Positions 42,141-53,000 are shown, numbered from the stretch's first letter. The stretch is 64,000 nt of DNA from Nonomuraea helvata (GCF_039535785.1 NZ_BAAAXV010000005.1:868001-932000), one strand, 5' to 3'. Translations and numbers: made by a program. The notes: generated by a model not told the origin, from the sequence alone.

Positions 42141-42237
42141 GGCCTGTCCAGGCGAGCACCTGCGAGAACCCGACGCGGCGACCACCGATCCAGGCCCCCG
42201 ATGTGCGCCGCCGATCTACACTGAGGGCGCAGAAGCT

Positions 42238-42654
42238 CTACACCACTGCGGGCGGCGGGTATCGGTGGATTTCCGCCCGATGGCCCGTGGAGCCCGCGAA
42301 CTTGGCGTCATCGGTGAGCAACGGCACTCCCAGCAGTTCGGCGAGTGCCACGTACATGCCGTCGTATGCCGTGAGATTGTTCCGGAGCTCCAGCACCCGG
42401 GGCTGCAGGGGCAGCATGGGGTGTCGCACGATCTTGAGCTGGCCATACCGCTCCAACATGACCCTGGCCCGCGCTTCGGAGATCCGCACCTCCGGCTTGC
42501 TGGTGATCACATGTCCGCGGACGACCGATGCGATCTCCACGTCTATCAGCGCTGGAGCGTGCACTCTACGGGCCAGCCGTTGCCGGAGAAGGTCATCGCC
42601 TTTCACGTTCGCCAGCAGGCGGAAAACGATCGAAGCGTCCACGACCAAGCTCAT
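42238..42654 (-). CDS. vapC: PIN-domain toxin (VapC family)
   Basis: 138 residues of a PIN-domain ribonuclease with the acidic active-site set: D6 in MSLVVDASI, Glu in LIDVEIASV, Asp in AYDGMYVALAE and Asp in LLTDDAKF. VapC toxins cleave tRNA or rRNA when free of antitoxin. The start overlaps the antitoxin stop by 4 bp, the standard antitoxin-first arrangement. Confidence 0.9.
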   Translation of the reverse strand: MSLVVDASIVFRLLANVKGDDLLRQRLARRVHAPALIDVEIASVVRGHVITSKPEVRISEARARVMLERYGQLKIVRHPMLPLQPRVLELRNNLTAYDGMYVALAELLGVPLLTDDAKFAGSTGHRAEIHRYPPPAVV

Positions 42655-42875
42655 CGCCGCCCCTCGCGCATCGTCTCCCGCACGAAATCAGGGTCATACG
42701 GTACTGGCTCGTCAGCCGCGATCTTGGTCATGACCTCGTCCAAGGTCGGGACGGACGCCTCCTCATTCAGCAGGTCGCGCACATATGCCGCCAGCGACTT
42801 GCCCTCACGCTCGGCCCTGGCTTTCAGCGTCCGCTCGGTCTCTTCGGGAACGTCCCGAACCTGTATAACTCCCAT
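42651..42875 (-). CDS. vapB: VapB/FitA-type ribbon-helix-helix antitoxin
   Basis: 74 residues. The N-terminal ribbon-helix-helix reads MGVIQVRDVPEETERTLKARA, and the C-terminal tail (YDPDFVRETMREGRR) is the part expected to wrap around the toxin. It neutralises the PIN toxin and represses the operon. The start codon lies 6 bases after TAATAT. The GGAGG seen there is only one base from the ATG, too close to act as a ribosome site, so the message is probably leaderless. Confidence 0.88.
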   Translation of the reverse strand: MGVIQVRDVPEETERTLKARAEREGKSLAAYVRDLLNEEASVPTLDEVMTKIAADEPVPYDPDFVRETMREGRR

Positions 42876-42881
42876 GCCTCC

Positions 42882-42907
42882 ATATTAGCATGCAGATTGC
42901 ATGCAAA
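42882..42907 (-). promoter_or_regulatory. vapBC promoter and operator
   Basis: Read leftward, the inverted repeat GCATGCA-GAT-TGCATGC (42904-42888, with flanking TT/AA) runs directly into the -10 box TAATAT (42887-42882). The antitoxin or the toxin-antitoxin complex bound here would block the promoter, the usual autoregulation. Confidence 0.6.
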
Positions 42908-43062
42908 ACTGAATACTGCCTGCACCGGCGCGGGCGCCTACCGGACTGCGCCGCAGCATGCGCATACCAGGCTCCACCTGCGGCTGGAAGACGTACGGAG
43001 GCAGTACATGCCTTGCCGAACGTTTTGGCAACCGCCGACCTTGTCCGGATTAGTTTGATGAC

Positions 43063-44862
43063 ATGGGATATCTGCCGATCGGCGAGCACGGGCTGATCGG
43101 CGACCTTCGGACGGTCGCCCTGGTGGGCACGGACGGCACGATCGACTGGTACTGCTGTCCGCGCTTCGACGCGCCCAGCGTGTTCGCCGCGATCCTGGAC
43201 GACGAGCGCGGCGGGTCGTTCGAGCTGGCCGCCGACCTGCCCGTGCGGACCAACCAGTTCTACGTGCCCGACACGAACGTGCTGGTCACGCGGTTCTACA
43301 CCGATGAGGGCGTGGCGGAGGTCCAGGACTTCATGCCGATCGCCGAGGAGGAGTCGCACGAGGCCGACCGGCACCGGTTGGTCAGACGGCTGCTGTGCGT
43401 ACGCGGCGCGCTGCCGTTCCGCGTACGGGTCGCGCCCCGCTTCGACTACAGCTCCCAGACGCACACCCTGCACATGACCGACGGGCAGGCCTCGTTCGTG
43501 TCGCCCGCGTTCTCGCTGAGGCTGACCTCCACCGTGCCTCTGGAGAGCGACGGGTGCGATGTCCAGGCGCGGTTCAAGCTCACCGAGGGCCAGCAGGCCG
43601 TCTTCGCCCTCGACCGGCTGGCTGAGGGGGTCGTGCCGAGATCGTGCGCGCTCATCGAGGCCGAGAAGGCTTACAACGACACGGTGCGGTACTGGCGGCA
43701 CTGGCTGTCCGCCTCCCATTACCGCGGCCGCTGGCGGGAGATGGTGCACCGCTCCGCGCTGACGCTGAAGCTGCTCACGTACGCGCCGACCGGCGGCATC
43801 GTCGCGGCCGCCACCACGAGCCTGCCGGAGCAGATCGGCGGCGGGCGCAACTGGGACTACCGCTACGTGTGGGTGCGCGACGCGGCCTTCTGCGTGTACG
43901 CGCTGCTCAGACTGGGCTTCACCGAAGAGGCCGAGGCGTTCATGAGCTTCCTGTCGAAGCACGTGAAGGCCGGCCGCGGGCAGCAGTCGGGCCCGCTCCA
44001 GATCATGTACGGCATCGACGGCCGCACCGAGTTCCCCGAGCGCGAGCTCACCCACCTGAAGGGCTACCGCGGATCCGCCCCGGTACGCGTGGGCAACGCC
44101 GCTGCCGGCCAGCTCCAGATGGACATCTACGGCGCCCTCATCGACTCCATCTACTTGTACAACAAATGGGGGCAGCCCATCTCCAGCGAGCGCTGGGACG
44201 AGCTGTGCGCGCTGGTCGACTGGGTCTGCAAGAACTGGGACCAGCCCGACGAAGGCATCTGGGAGACCCGCGGCGGCCGCAAGAACTTCGTCTACTCCCG
44301 GCTCATGTGCTGGGTGGCCGTGGAACGCGCCGCGCGCGTGGCCCTCCAGCGCGGGCTGCCGGCCGATCTGCCGACCTGGCGCGAGTCCCGCGACGCGATG
44401 TACCGCCAGATCATGCGGCAGGGCTGGTCGCCCACGCTGCACGCCTTCATCCAGCACTTCGACGAGGAGGTGCTGGACGCCTCGGTGCTGATGATGCCGC
44501 TGGCCAAGTTCGTCTCGCCCACCGATCCCAAGTGGCTGTCCACGCTGGACGCGCTGGCCGAGGGGCTGGTCTCGGACACGCTGGTGTACCGCTACGACCC
44601 CCTGATCAGCCCCGACGGGCTGCAGGGCGAGGAGGGCACGTTCTCGATCTGCACCTTCTGGTACGTCGAGGCGCTGACCAGGGCGGGCCGCCTGGAGGAG
44701 GCCCGCCGGGTCTTCGACAACATCCTCAGCTACGCCAACCACCTGGGTCTCTACGCCGAGGAGATCGGGCGCTCGGGCGAGCAACTGGGCAACTTCCCCC
44801 AGGCGTTCACCCATCTGGCGCTGATCAGTGCCGCCTTCAATCTCGACCAGGCCCTGGGCTGA
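43063..44862 (+). CDS. Glycoside hydrolase family 15 protein (glucoamylase/trehalase-like)
   Basis: 599 residues. The N-terminal beta domain starts with the family hallmark IGEHGLIGDLRTVALVGTDGTIDWYC (in two steps). The catalytic alpha/alpha barrel contains WDYRYVWVRDAAF, E401 in DEGIWETRGG as general acid, and E566/E567 in GLYAEEIG as base. It acts in the cytoplasm on alpha-glucosides; actinobacterial members include trehalases and glucoamylases, which cannot be told apart here. TAGTTT (43051-43056) lies 6 bases before the ATG and no ribosome site is seen. Confidence 0.92.
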   Translation: MGYLPIGEHGLIGDLRTVALVGTDGTIDWYCCPRFDAPSVFAAILDDERGGSFELAADLPVRTNQFYVPDTNVLVTRFYTDEGVAEVQDFMPIAEEESHEADRHRLVRRLLCVRGALPFRVRVAPRFDYSSQTHTLHMTDGQASFVSPAFSLRLTSTVPLESDGCDVQARFKLTEGQQAVFALDRLAEGVVPRSCALIEAEKAYNDTVRYWRHWLSASHYRGRWREMVHRSALTLKLLTYAPTGGIVAAATTSLPEQIGGGRNWDYRYVWVRDAAFCVYALLRLGFTEEAEAFMSFLSKHVKAGRGQQSGPLQIMYGIDGRTEFPERELTHLKGYRGSAPVRVGNAAAGQLQMDIYGALIDSIYLYNKWGQPISSERWDELCALVDWVCKNWDQPDEGIWETRGGRKNFVYSRLMCWVAVERAARVALQRGLPADLPTWRESRDAMYRQIMRQGWSPTLHAFIQHFDEEVLDASVLMMPLAKFVSPTDPKWLSTLDALAEGLVSDTLVYRYDPLISPDGLQGEEGTFSICTFWYVEALTRAGRLEEARRVFDNILSYANHLGLYAEEIGRSGEQLGNFPQAFTHLALISAAFNLDQALG

Positions 44863-44877
44863 CGGCAGACTGGGCGG

Positions 44878-45768
44878 ATGACGTCGTGTGATCATCAACC
44901 GGCCACGCCGTTCGAGGAGCGGTTGTGGGCGGCGCACCGGGACGGGCAGGCCGCGCTGTGCCTGAGCCTGCTCCGCGACGCCGACCTGGCTCTGCCGATC
45001 ACCGCCGCCGCGGCGGCCGGGACCGAGGCTCCCCGCTGGGCGACCGGCACCGGCTCCGAGCGGACGTGGCTGCTCGCCTACACCTCCGTGGAGGCGATGC
45101 GGCTGGCCACCGGGGGCGCCGCCGCCTACTGCCGCGTCCTCTCGCTGGTCGAACTGGCGGCCGGCTGGCCGGACCTGCGGTGGGGGCTGGCGGTCAATCC
45201 GGGGCTGACGGCCGCCTTCATGCTGGAGCCGGGAACGGTGGCCAGGCTCGCGGTGCCCACGCTCGCCCAGGACCTGCTCCTCGAGCCCGGCTCAGGGGTG
45301 CCGGCGGTCCAGAAGCTGATCTCCCCTGCCGACGTCCACGACCTCCTGACCGGGAATGAGCCGCGGGTCTCCGGCTACTGCCATCACGCGCTGGACGTCT
45401 CCCACATCGCGACGCCCGCCGTGCTCGCCGAGGCGCTCGGGCAGCCCGACATGCTGACCGAGAGCGGCTCGCTGAACATCCTGCGGTGGCGCCCAGCGGG
45501 CCTGGAGCTCTACCGGACCCCCTATGGCGGCACCGACGAGGAGACCAGGGCGGCGGTGGCGGGCTGGGTGATCGAGGAGCCGCCGTTCGTGGGGATGGGC
45601 CTGGTGCCGAGCGTCGATCACGTCATCCGGGAGTACAAGGTGTACGGGGTGGGCCTGCCGCACGGCGCGGAGATCTGGGAGCTCACCTCCGCCGGGACCG
45701 AGCACCGGCGCGCGATGTACCACGGCGACCTGCGGCGCTGGCTGCTGATCGGGAGGCGGTCCGGATGA
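44878..45768 (+). CDS. SseB-like protein, start of the WXG100/giant-protein region
   Basis: 296 residues. The N-terminal half follows the SseB N-terminal family (FEERLWAAHRDGQAALCLSLL; WLLAYTSVEAM; SLVELAAGWPDLRWGLAVNPG). In actinobacteria this domain is common near type VII secretion genes and may act as a chaperone or adaptor, which is inference from context. The C-terminal 130 residues are unrecognised. It starts 15 bases after the GH15 stop and overlaps the next gene by ATGA. Confidence 0.7.
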   Translation: MTSCDHQPATPFEERLWAAHRDGQAALCLSLLRDADLALPITAAAAAGTEAPRWATGTGSERTWLLAYTSVEAMRLATGGAAAYCRVLSLVELAAGWPDLRWGLAVNPGLTAAFMLEPGTVARLAVPTLAQDLLLEPGSGVPAVQKLISPADVHDLLTGNEPRVSGYCHHALDVSHIATPAVLAEALGQPDMLTESGSLNILRWRPAGLELYRTPYGGTDEETRAAVAGWVIEEPPFVGMGLVPSVDHVIREYKVYGVGLPHGAEIWELTSAGTEHRRAMYHGDLRRWLLIGRRSG

Positions 45769-46181
45769 GCGACCCCCTCTCCTGGGCCTCCTACCGGGCC
45801 CACTGGCGGGGCGCGGACTACGCGGCCAGCCCTGAGCCCCACTCGCTGGAGCTGTGGATACGGCTGCGCAGCCCCGAGCCGGCGGACGGTTTCGAGGAGG
45901 TCGAGCCCGGCTGTCACGTACGCACGGTGCCCGCCTCCGAGTGCGCGGCCCTGTACTTCGTGACGACGGTGTGCGGCTGGCGGGGAGAGTGGTTCCACGT
46001 GCACGACGAACGTGAGGACCAGCTGCTGCTCGAATACGCGGGCGGATCGGCGCTCACGGCGGCCGAGCTGGGGATGGAGCGCGTCGAGCGGGGCGTGTAC
46101 CGCCTCTGGGTGCCCCGTGAGGAGATCACCGATCTGCAGGAGCACGCCGTTCAACTGAATGTCGGAAATCAACACTTTTGA
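45765..46181 (+). CDS. Hypothetical protein coupled to the SseB-like gene
   Basis: 138 residues, soluble, rich in Glu and Trp, with no membrane segment or known motif. It begins MSDPLSWASYRAHWRGADYA. The ATG overlaps the stop of the SseB-like gene, so the products are made together, consistent with a two-part accessory or immunity-like unit for the downstream cassette. The -35 box of the next promoter overlaps its stop codon. Confidence 0.6.
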   Translation: MSDPLSWASYRAHWRGADYAASPEPHSLELWIRLRSPEPADGFEEVEPGCHVRTVPASECAALYFVTTVCGWRGEWFHVHDEREDQLLLEYAGGSALTAAELGMERVERGVYRLWVPREEITDLQEHAVQLNVGNQHF

Positions 46182-46197
46182 CAGAGACTCTTGTCTC
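46178..46197 (+). promoter_or_regulatory. Candidate promoter of the YbaB-WXG100-giant operon
   Basis: TTGACA (46178-46183) is a perfect -35 box overlapping the preceding stop codon. It is followed by the inverted repeat GAGAC-TCTT-GTCTC (46184-46197), which would sit between the -35 and -10 boxes. The -10 candidate near 46201 is poor, so start-site mapping would be needed. The remaining 80 bases before the ATG at 46277 hold nothing else that I recognise. Confidence 0.35.
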
Positions 46198-46276
46198 CTG
46201 ATGTTCATGTGACGGAAACTGACTAGAAACGTAGGAGTGGCGTAAGAGACTTTTCACGTGGGCTTCAGGGGGATTT

Positions 46277-46681
46277 ATGGAGTCGCTCGACCGGCCCGAC
46301 GCCGCGGCGATGCGGGCATACGCCGACGAGCTGCGTGACATGTTCCGGCAGATCCAGGACGCGGGCGGGGAGCTGCACGCCCAGGCCAGAGCCGTCCAGG
46401 TCACCGAGAGGTCGCGCGACGGCCTGGTGTCGGTGACCGTCGGCCCGCGCGGCGAGCTCGTCAGGCTCGACCTCGATCCGCGCATCTATCGGCGGCCCGA
46501 CGCGCGGCAGCTGGCCGACACGATCGTCGAGACGGCTGAGCGGGCGGCGGCCAAGGCCCGGGAGCGCATCGCGGAGATCCTCGAGCCGGTGGTCCCCCGT
46601 GCGGAGCTCGATGCGCACCTCGACGGCGATCTCGAGACCGCCATGACACAGCTCGCCGAGCGGATGGGGGGCCGTCGATGA
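46277..46681 (+). CDS. YbaB/EbfC-family protein
   Basis: 134 residues with the YbaB pattern: two long helices around a beta sheet (VTVGPRGELVRLDLDPRIYRR, DTIVETAERAAAKARERIAEIL). YbaB/EbfC proteins are small nucleoid-associated DNA binders, and paralogues of this kind are often encoded next to WXG100 proteins in actinobacteria. It opens the operon of the giant protein. GGGGGA lies 5 bases before the ATG, and the stop overlaps the next start (ATGA). Confidence 0.82.
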   Translation: MESLDRPDAAAMRAYADELRDMFRQIQDAGGELHAQARAVQVTERSRDGLVSVTVGPRGELVRLDLDPRIYRRPDARQLADTIVETAERAAAKARERIAEILEPVVPRAELDAHLDGDLETAMTQLAERMGGRR

Positions 46682-47019
46682 GGCTCTGGGACGGTACGGA
46701 GATCGTGAAGTCCGTCGTGCACCGCGGGCTCTCCGAGTGGTCGACGATGGCCGAGGACCTCGACCGGGAGTCGGCGAAGGTGATCAGCGAAGTCAGGGAG
46801 GCGCTCGCCGCCGCTCCGTGGGGCGGCGGCGCCGAGGGCGAGGCGTTCAAGACCGCCCACTTCAGCAACGACGGCCCGGAGCGGATGCTCACCCAGTACG
46901 CCCAGCTCACCAAGGAGATCATCGACGCCGGGAGCAGGGTGCGCGCGGCCGTCGACAACACCCTCCACACGGACGCGGCCATCGAGCACGACCTCACCGC
47001 CAGAACGAGGGAGATCTGA
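46678..47019 (+). CDS. WXG100/EspC-like small helical protein
   Basis: 113 residues predicted as a two-helix hairpin, with the turn WGGG in AAAPWGGGAEGEAFKTA, as in WXG100/EspC-family type VII secretion substrates. The classical C-terminal YxxxD/E export signal is not evident. Coupled to the YbaB-like gene by ATGA and lying 10 bp before the giant gene, it may be the helical partner needed for export of the giant protein. No ESX core genes are in the window. Confidence 0.72.
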   Translation: MRLWDGTEIVKSVVHRGLSEWSTMAEDLDRESAKVISEVREALAAAPWGGGAEGEAFKTAHFSNDGPERMLTQYAQLTKEIIDAGSRVRAAVDNTLHTDAAIEHDLTARTREI

Positions 47020-47029
47020 GGCCCGCGAC

Positions 47030-50000
47030 GTGACGGTCCACACCGACACCGGTGTCAACACCTCCGCCGGCCGGCCGACCGAGCAGCCCCCGGTCCAGAT
47101 CGACAGTGACGTCCGCCCGGTCTGGGAGACCGAGGCGCTGCCCGACTGGGTCGTCAACTGGTTGATCCCGATGCTGTCGGCCGGGCAGAAATGGCCGGAG
47201 GCCACCGAGGCCGGGCTGGCGAAGCTGGCTGCGAAGTACTACCGGGCGGCCATGACATCCGTCGGCTCCACGCCGCTCGCGGGCACGGCCGCGCGCACCG
47301 TCGTCACCGGCTGGAACGCGCCCGCGACCGCGAACTTCCTCACCCGGGCCCAGTTCCTGCACGGCCAGGAGGGCGGGCTGGCCGGGGTGTCCCGGAACTC
47401 GCTGGCCTACTCCCAGCAGGCCAACAACTTCGCCGTCGAGACCCAGTACTCCAAGCTCTCCATCAACGTGGCCTTCTGGGTGACGGTCGTCGCCATCGCG
47501 ATCGCCATGCTGGTCTCCTTCTTCTCCGCCGGCGCCTCGACCGCGCTCGTCGGGCCGTACGCCGCGGGAGCCCGCGCGGCCATCACGAGGATCCTCGTCA
47601 GGCTGGCGACGATAGGCGCCAGAGAGCTCGGCGCGACACGGCTGGCCAGGGTGACCGCGCTCAGCGGCGCCACCGGACGCGGCCTCATCGCCAGGCTGCT
47701 CGGCTCGTCGATCGGCAGGGAGCTCATCGAGGAGATCGGCGAGGAGTTCTTCATCGACGCGGTCGCCCAGTACCAGCAGATCAAGATGGGCACCCGGAAG
47801 GAGTGGGACTGGCAGAAGTCCGGGGCGGCGATCATCGGCGCGGGCACAGGCGCGCTCTTCGGCACCGCGGTGGCCGGGCCCGTGTCCCGCGTCACCAGGC
47901 ATGTGCCGGGTTTCGCGGGCCGCGCGCTGACCACCGGCCTGACCAACACGATCGCCTCCCCTGCGGGCAGCTTCATCGCCAACGGCGTGGTCTACGGCCA
48001 GTGGCAGAACCCGTTCACGACCGATTCCCTGCTGGGCGGCTTCATGGGCGGCGCCGGGCGTACCGGGTCGATCAGCCCGTTCAACCCCGAGGTCTACACC
48101 GCGCTGGCCCACCCGATCACCACTCTCGCCTCCGCGTACGACGCCGCCGCGCGCACCGACGCCGCCAACGCGGCGGGTGATCCGCCCGCCGGCCCGCCGA
48201 GCGGGAACCCGTCGAACGGCGGCCCCACCCCGAGCGGCGGCCAGCCCCCCATGCCAGGCTCCGTACAACAGCCCGGCCCCGGGACACCCGCGCCCACCAG
48301 GTCGGGCGGCACGGTGACCGCGCCGGACGTGGACTCGAACGCGCACAGGCGCGGCTCCGCCTCCCCCAACGGCGACCCGCGTTCCGAGGCGGCCAGGCAG
48401 GCCGGCCCCGCGTCACGTCCCACCGGAGACGCGGCCCCGCAGTCCGGGCGCCACGCCACGGCGGGAGCGCCCGCTCCGCAGAGCGACGATGAGACGGCGC
48501 AGCGCACCGCACCCCACGCCGCGGCGGCCGCGCAAACACCGGACGGCACCCACGCGCAGCACGACGACAACCCCGCCCAGCAGGACAACAGCGCTGCCCA
48601 GCAGGACAACAGCGCCGCACAGCAGGACAACAGCGCCGCACAGCAGGACAACAACCCTGCGACACCTGACAGTAACCCCGCGCAGCCCGACAGCCGGCAG
48701 GCATCATCCGCCGACCAAGCGCCGCCCGCCGCCCAGACCACCACCCACGAGGCGTCGACCGCCGACGACGGCTCCGGCAACCCGGTCTCCTCCCTCACCG
48801 GCTCGGCCCCGGCCACCGGCCCCATGACCGCCGCCGAGCGAGCCCGTACGGCGCTGATCGGCGCGCTCACCACGGATTTCCCCGACGCGGTGATCGGCCC
48901 GACGGGCGACCTCCTCATCAACACCGCCGACGGCGTGCGCGTGATTCCCGCCGCCACCATGACCCGCATCCGCGCCGCGCTGGACACCCGGGCCGGGGAG
49001 GTCTCGGAGCTCACGGACCTGCAGGCCGAGGCGGCCGCCATGCTGACGGTCGCCCAGAGCGCGGAGACGGCCGCCCCGGACGCCGGCACGGCGCCCGACG
49101 ACGCCCCTGCTCCCGCCCCCGCCGCCGCGCCGACGTACACCAGCAAGCCCGGGACGGTCACGTCGAGGCCGGTCCGCGGCACCAGGTACGTGACCGACGG
49201 CCGCCCGGACACCGTCCTGTCCCAGGACGAGGTCCACGACGCGGCCGGCGACTGGCTCACCCAGCACTTCCTCGACCAAGGCGTGAAGAGCGTCACCTGG
49301 TCGCAGGACGGCCAGACGCTGATCGTCCGTACGGAGACCGGCACCCACTACTTCCGCCCCGTCATCGGCGGCCTGTCCCCCGACCTGATGGGCCAGACCG
49401 ACATCAAGAGGGGCACGGACGAGGACCACCCGCACCTGGTCCACTTCGGCCCGCACGTGCACCCCGACCAGCTGCCCAGGGTCTGGCTGCACGAGATCAC
49501 CGACACCCTCCAGGCGCTGCAGGCGGCCGGCGAGGGCAGGCGCCAGGGAATCCTGCGGCGTAAGGGCGGCCGCCAGGCCACGCGGGACGCGTGCGTGGCC
49601 GCCCAGCGCAACGAGCTGTCGCTCCTGACCGAGCAGTGGCACCAGGCCCAGACCCTTCAGGAGAAGCGGCTCCTCGCCGTCGACATCGACGGTGTGATGC
49701 GCCAGCTGAGCGAGCGCGGCCACACCCCGCCCCTGCCGCCCTGGGCGCCCTCGCAGGCCACCCGGCCACGTCACGCCCCGCCCTTACTCGGGGCCGATCC
49801 GACCGCCGAGGACATCCGGGCCGTCATCGACGCGCTGACCCAGGAGGAGGCGGCGCTCGAGAAGCAGATCCAGGCGAAGGAGAAGAGCGCCGAGGAGGCC
49901 CGCAAGCAGGCGCGCAAGGCCACGAAGCAGGCGCGCAAGGCGAAGAACCAGCACGATCAGGGCCGTTTCGAGCGGGCACGCAAGGCGCGGCAGGAGAACC

Positions 50001-53000
50001 GCGCGCACCGCGCCACCGCGGCACGGCACACCAGGATCGCGCAGTCGTACGGCGCCGTGCTGGCGGAGGCGAGGGAGGCGAGTAAGGCCTACGAGCGCAC
50101 GCTGTCGGCGATGAACCTGGTGGCGAAGCCCACCGGGCCCGGAGAGGTCGGCATGGCCTCCATCGCCCGGTCGCTGGCGACCGAGGCCAGGCGGCACCAC
50201 AAGGGCTATCTGGACGCGCTGGAGGCGACGCTGCCGCAGCAGGACAGCCTGTCCGCGGCCATGCCGACGGGCCGGCTCGCCCATTTGAACGCCCTCACCA
50301 AGGCCGTCAACACCATCCTGGAACGGAACAAGGTCGGCCACCAGTTCACCCCGAACGAGCTGGAAAGCGCCCTGCGGGCCGACTTCCACAAGCTCGTCTC
50401 CGAGGACGGCGTCGTGTTGAGCGTGGGCCGCGGCAGCAGGGCGGCGGAGGTGCGGATCAGGCTCTCCCTCGCCGACCTGGTCGAGGTGCTCGATCCCGGT
50501 GTCAAGGCGTCGGAGATGATGGTGGGCCTGTTCTTCCAGGCCGGCCGGACCGTCTCCGCCACCGAGTCGGGCAGCGCAGGCATCCCTCTCGGCTTCAACA
50601 CGGCCGTCCTGGCGCAGATGATGCCCGAAGGCGAGCTGGCCAGGCATATGACCGAGCTGCTCGGGGTCGGACTCGGAGCCGCCGCCGGACGCAACTGGTC
50701 GGCGACGGGCGGCGCGGGGATGTACGCGCAAGGGGGCTCGGTCTCCGACAACAGGAGCGAGTCGCTGCTGTTCGACGCCGCCGCCACCTGGACCGTCGAG
50801 ATCCGCACGCGGCAGTCGGAGGGCTGGCGGGACACCGCCGTGGTGAACTCCGGCAAACCCGGCGACACCTCCGCACAGCGGCTGTGGGTCTCGCACTCCT
50901 TCACCGACCAGCCGCCGCGGAAGCTGACCTGGATCGACGACGACAAGCGGAACCCGAAGCTCCCCAACCACGTCCTCACCAGCATGTCCGGCTTGGAAGG
51001 CGCTCTCGACACGGTCGCGGCGGCGCTCGGCGGGGACTACGCCGAGGTCGGTGCCGTCCCCCACGACCAGCTGCGCACGTTCGTGACCGACGAGCTGCCC
51101 CACCGCCTGCGCGACGCCGTCAACAACCCCAACGGGTTGGAGCGCGTCTTCACCAGGAACGGCGAGCCGCACGCGAAGGTACGCGCCAAGACCAGGGTCG
51201 TGCTGGTGGCGAGCGAGCCGCTGGGCGGGTCGACCGCGGAGGAGTTCGAGGAGGAGGTGCTCGTCGACTTCGCCGCGACGCCGGGCGGGGCGTCGTCGGG
51301 CGGATCGCTGGAGGCGAACGCCTCCGCCGGTTTCAACGATCCCGCGCTGCAGGGGATCGGCGGACTCGGCGACTACCATCCCAGCATCGGACCGCGGGTC
51401 AGAGGTTCCAGGTCGGCGTCGCGGTCGTACTCGTCCACCGCCAACAAGCAGGCCATCCACCCAAGCGTGCACAGGAAGACCAGCCCCAAGCAGAGCTACC
51501 GGCTCGCGCTGGAGACCACGTTCACCGTGGAGATCATCGGCAAGCCGCCCGTGAAGCTCCCGCCGGTGCGCAGCACGGCGGTGGTCAGCATGCGGGAGTC
51601 GGCCGCCTACCGCTTCGGCCTGCCCGTCGACCGCGCGGCGCTGATGTACAAGGACGGTCAGCCGGTTCTCGACGCGGAGGGCAACCAGGTACTGCGCGGC
51701 GATCCGCGCCCCGAGCCGCCCCCGGGCCGCAAGGCCGAGCTGCCTGTGTGGCTCGGCGACGGGCCCGGACAGATGCGCGGCTCCGGCCCGGCTCTCGTCC
51801 AGGACATCGACGGGCTGGACGCGTTCAGGCAGAAGGTGCTGGACGAGCTCGCCGAGCGCGGCATCGTCCCGAAGATCGTGGACGGCGTGCCGCAGTACTC
51901 CTCCGACCGGCTGGAGCGCGCCTCCCAGGTTCTCAACATGCAGGAGGTCGCCGAGCAGCTCTCCGAGCACCGGATCAGGTCCGCGTACGACTCGCTGGCG
52001 CAGGACGGGATCCTCCTCGACCTGATGATGCACAGCCTGAACAGCGCGCCCGAGCACTACATGTTGCAACTGTCGCTGAAGCAGGACTTCGACGACGTGC
52101 GTTACATCGGGTACACGGACTCGGAGACGGTGGTCAACCTCGACATCGGCTCCGACACCTCATCCCGCGGCGTCAGCCGGTCGAGGACGTACGGGGGCGG
52201 CGCCTCCGTCAGCGAGAGCGACGGCCCCAACCCGGGGAACGACGGTCTGTCGCACGAGGTGGGCGTCAACGCCGGCGGCAGCCAGACCCGTACGGCGGGC
52301 TCGAGCGACGGCAGCACGGTCAACGTGGTGAACCTCGACGAGAGCACCGGCATGGTCGGGATCTTCTCCCTGGGCCACAGACTGACCGGCGACCTCCTGC
52401 ACAATGGTGAGTCGGTCACCCTGGCCTCCGAGTCGGGCAGGGCCAGGCTGCTGTTCGCGACGGACCTCCTCCCTTCGGTGAACGACTCGCCGCCCGCACC
52501 TGTGGGCAAGATGTCGCAGAAGGTGCTGTCCAGGGCGAGGCTCGTCCACTTCGACGCGCACGGCACCCTGGATACCGCGGCGAAGCAGGTGCTGCCGAGG
52601 GGCATGCGCGCGGATTCGGTGGCGTACAAGATGATCAAGGCGGCTCTGGGGCTGCGCAACCTCGTCTCCCATCCCAGGATGCTGAAGAGGCTGCTCACCA
52701 ACGGCCTCGGGATCCGCGCCCGGGGAATGCCCTCCCGGTCGTCGTTGACCGTGGCGGGCGAGGTCGGCGACGCGGAGGTGGTGGGCGCCGTCGACCAGGT
52801 GAGCGGCGAGATCCTGTTCGGGCTCGGCAGCGCCGGCGTGTCCTGGGGCGGGTCGTCCGGACTGTCCGTCGGCGCCTCGGCGAACGTCTCCGACCTCGAC
52901 GGCGGCGGCACGTCGAACGACAGCGGCACGCTCTCACTGCCCTCCCGCTCGGGAGGCACCTCCGAGTCCACGTCGATCCTCGACATCTGGGGCAGGGAAG

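Noticed and set aside
48578..48661. Short regular repeats in the giant gene as a CRISPR or integration site
   Set aside because: The repeats are 21-base coding units without spacers and give a plain QQDNSAA heptad.
49490..49504. The first HExx motif of the giant (HEITD) as an active metallopeptidase site
   Set aside because: The second histidine is replaced by Asp, so the standard HEXXH zinc site is incomplete. Only the second copy is considered possibly active.
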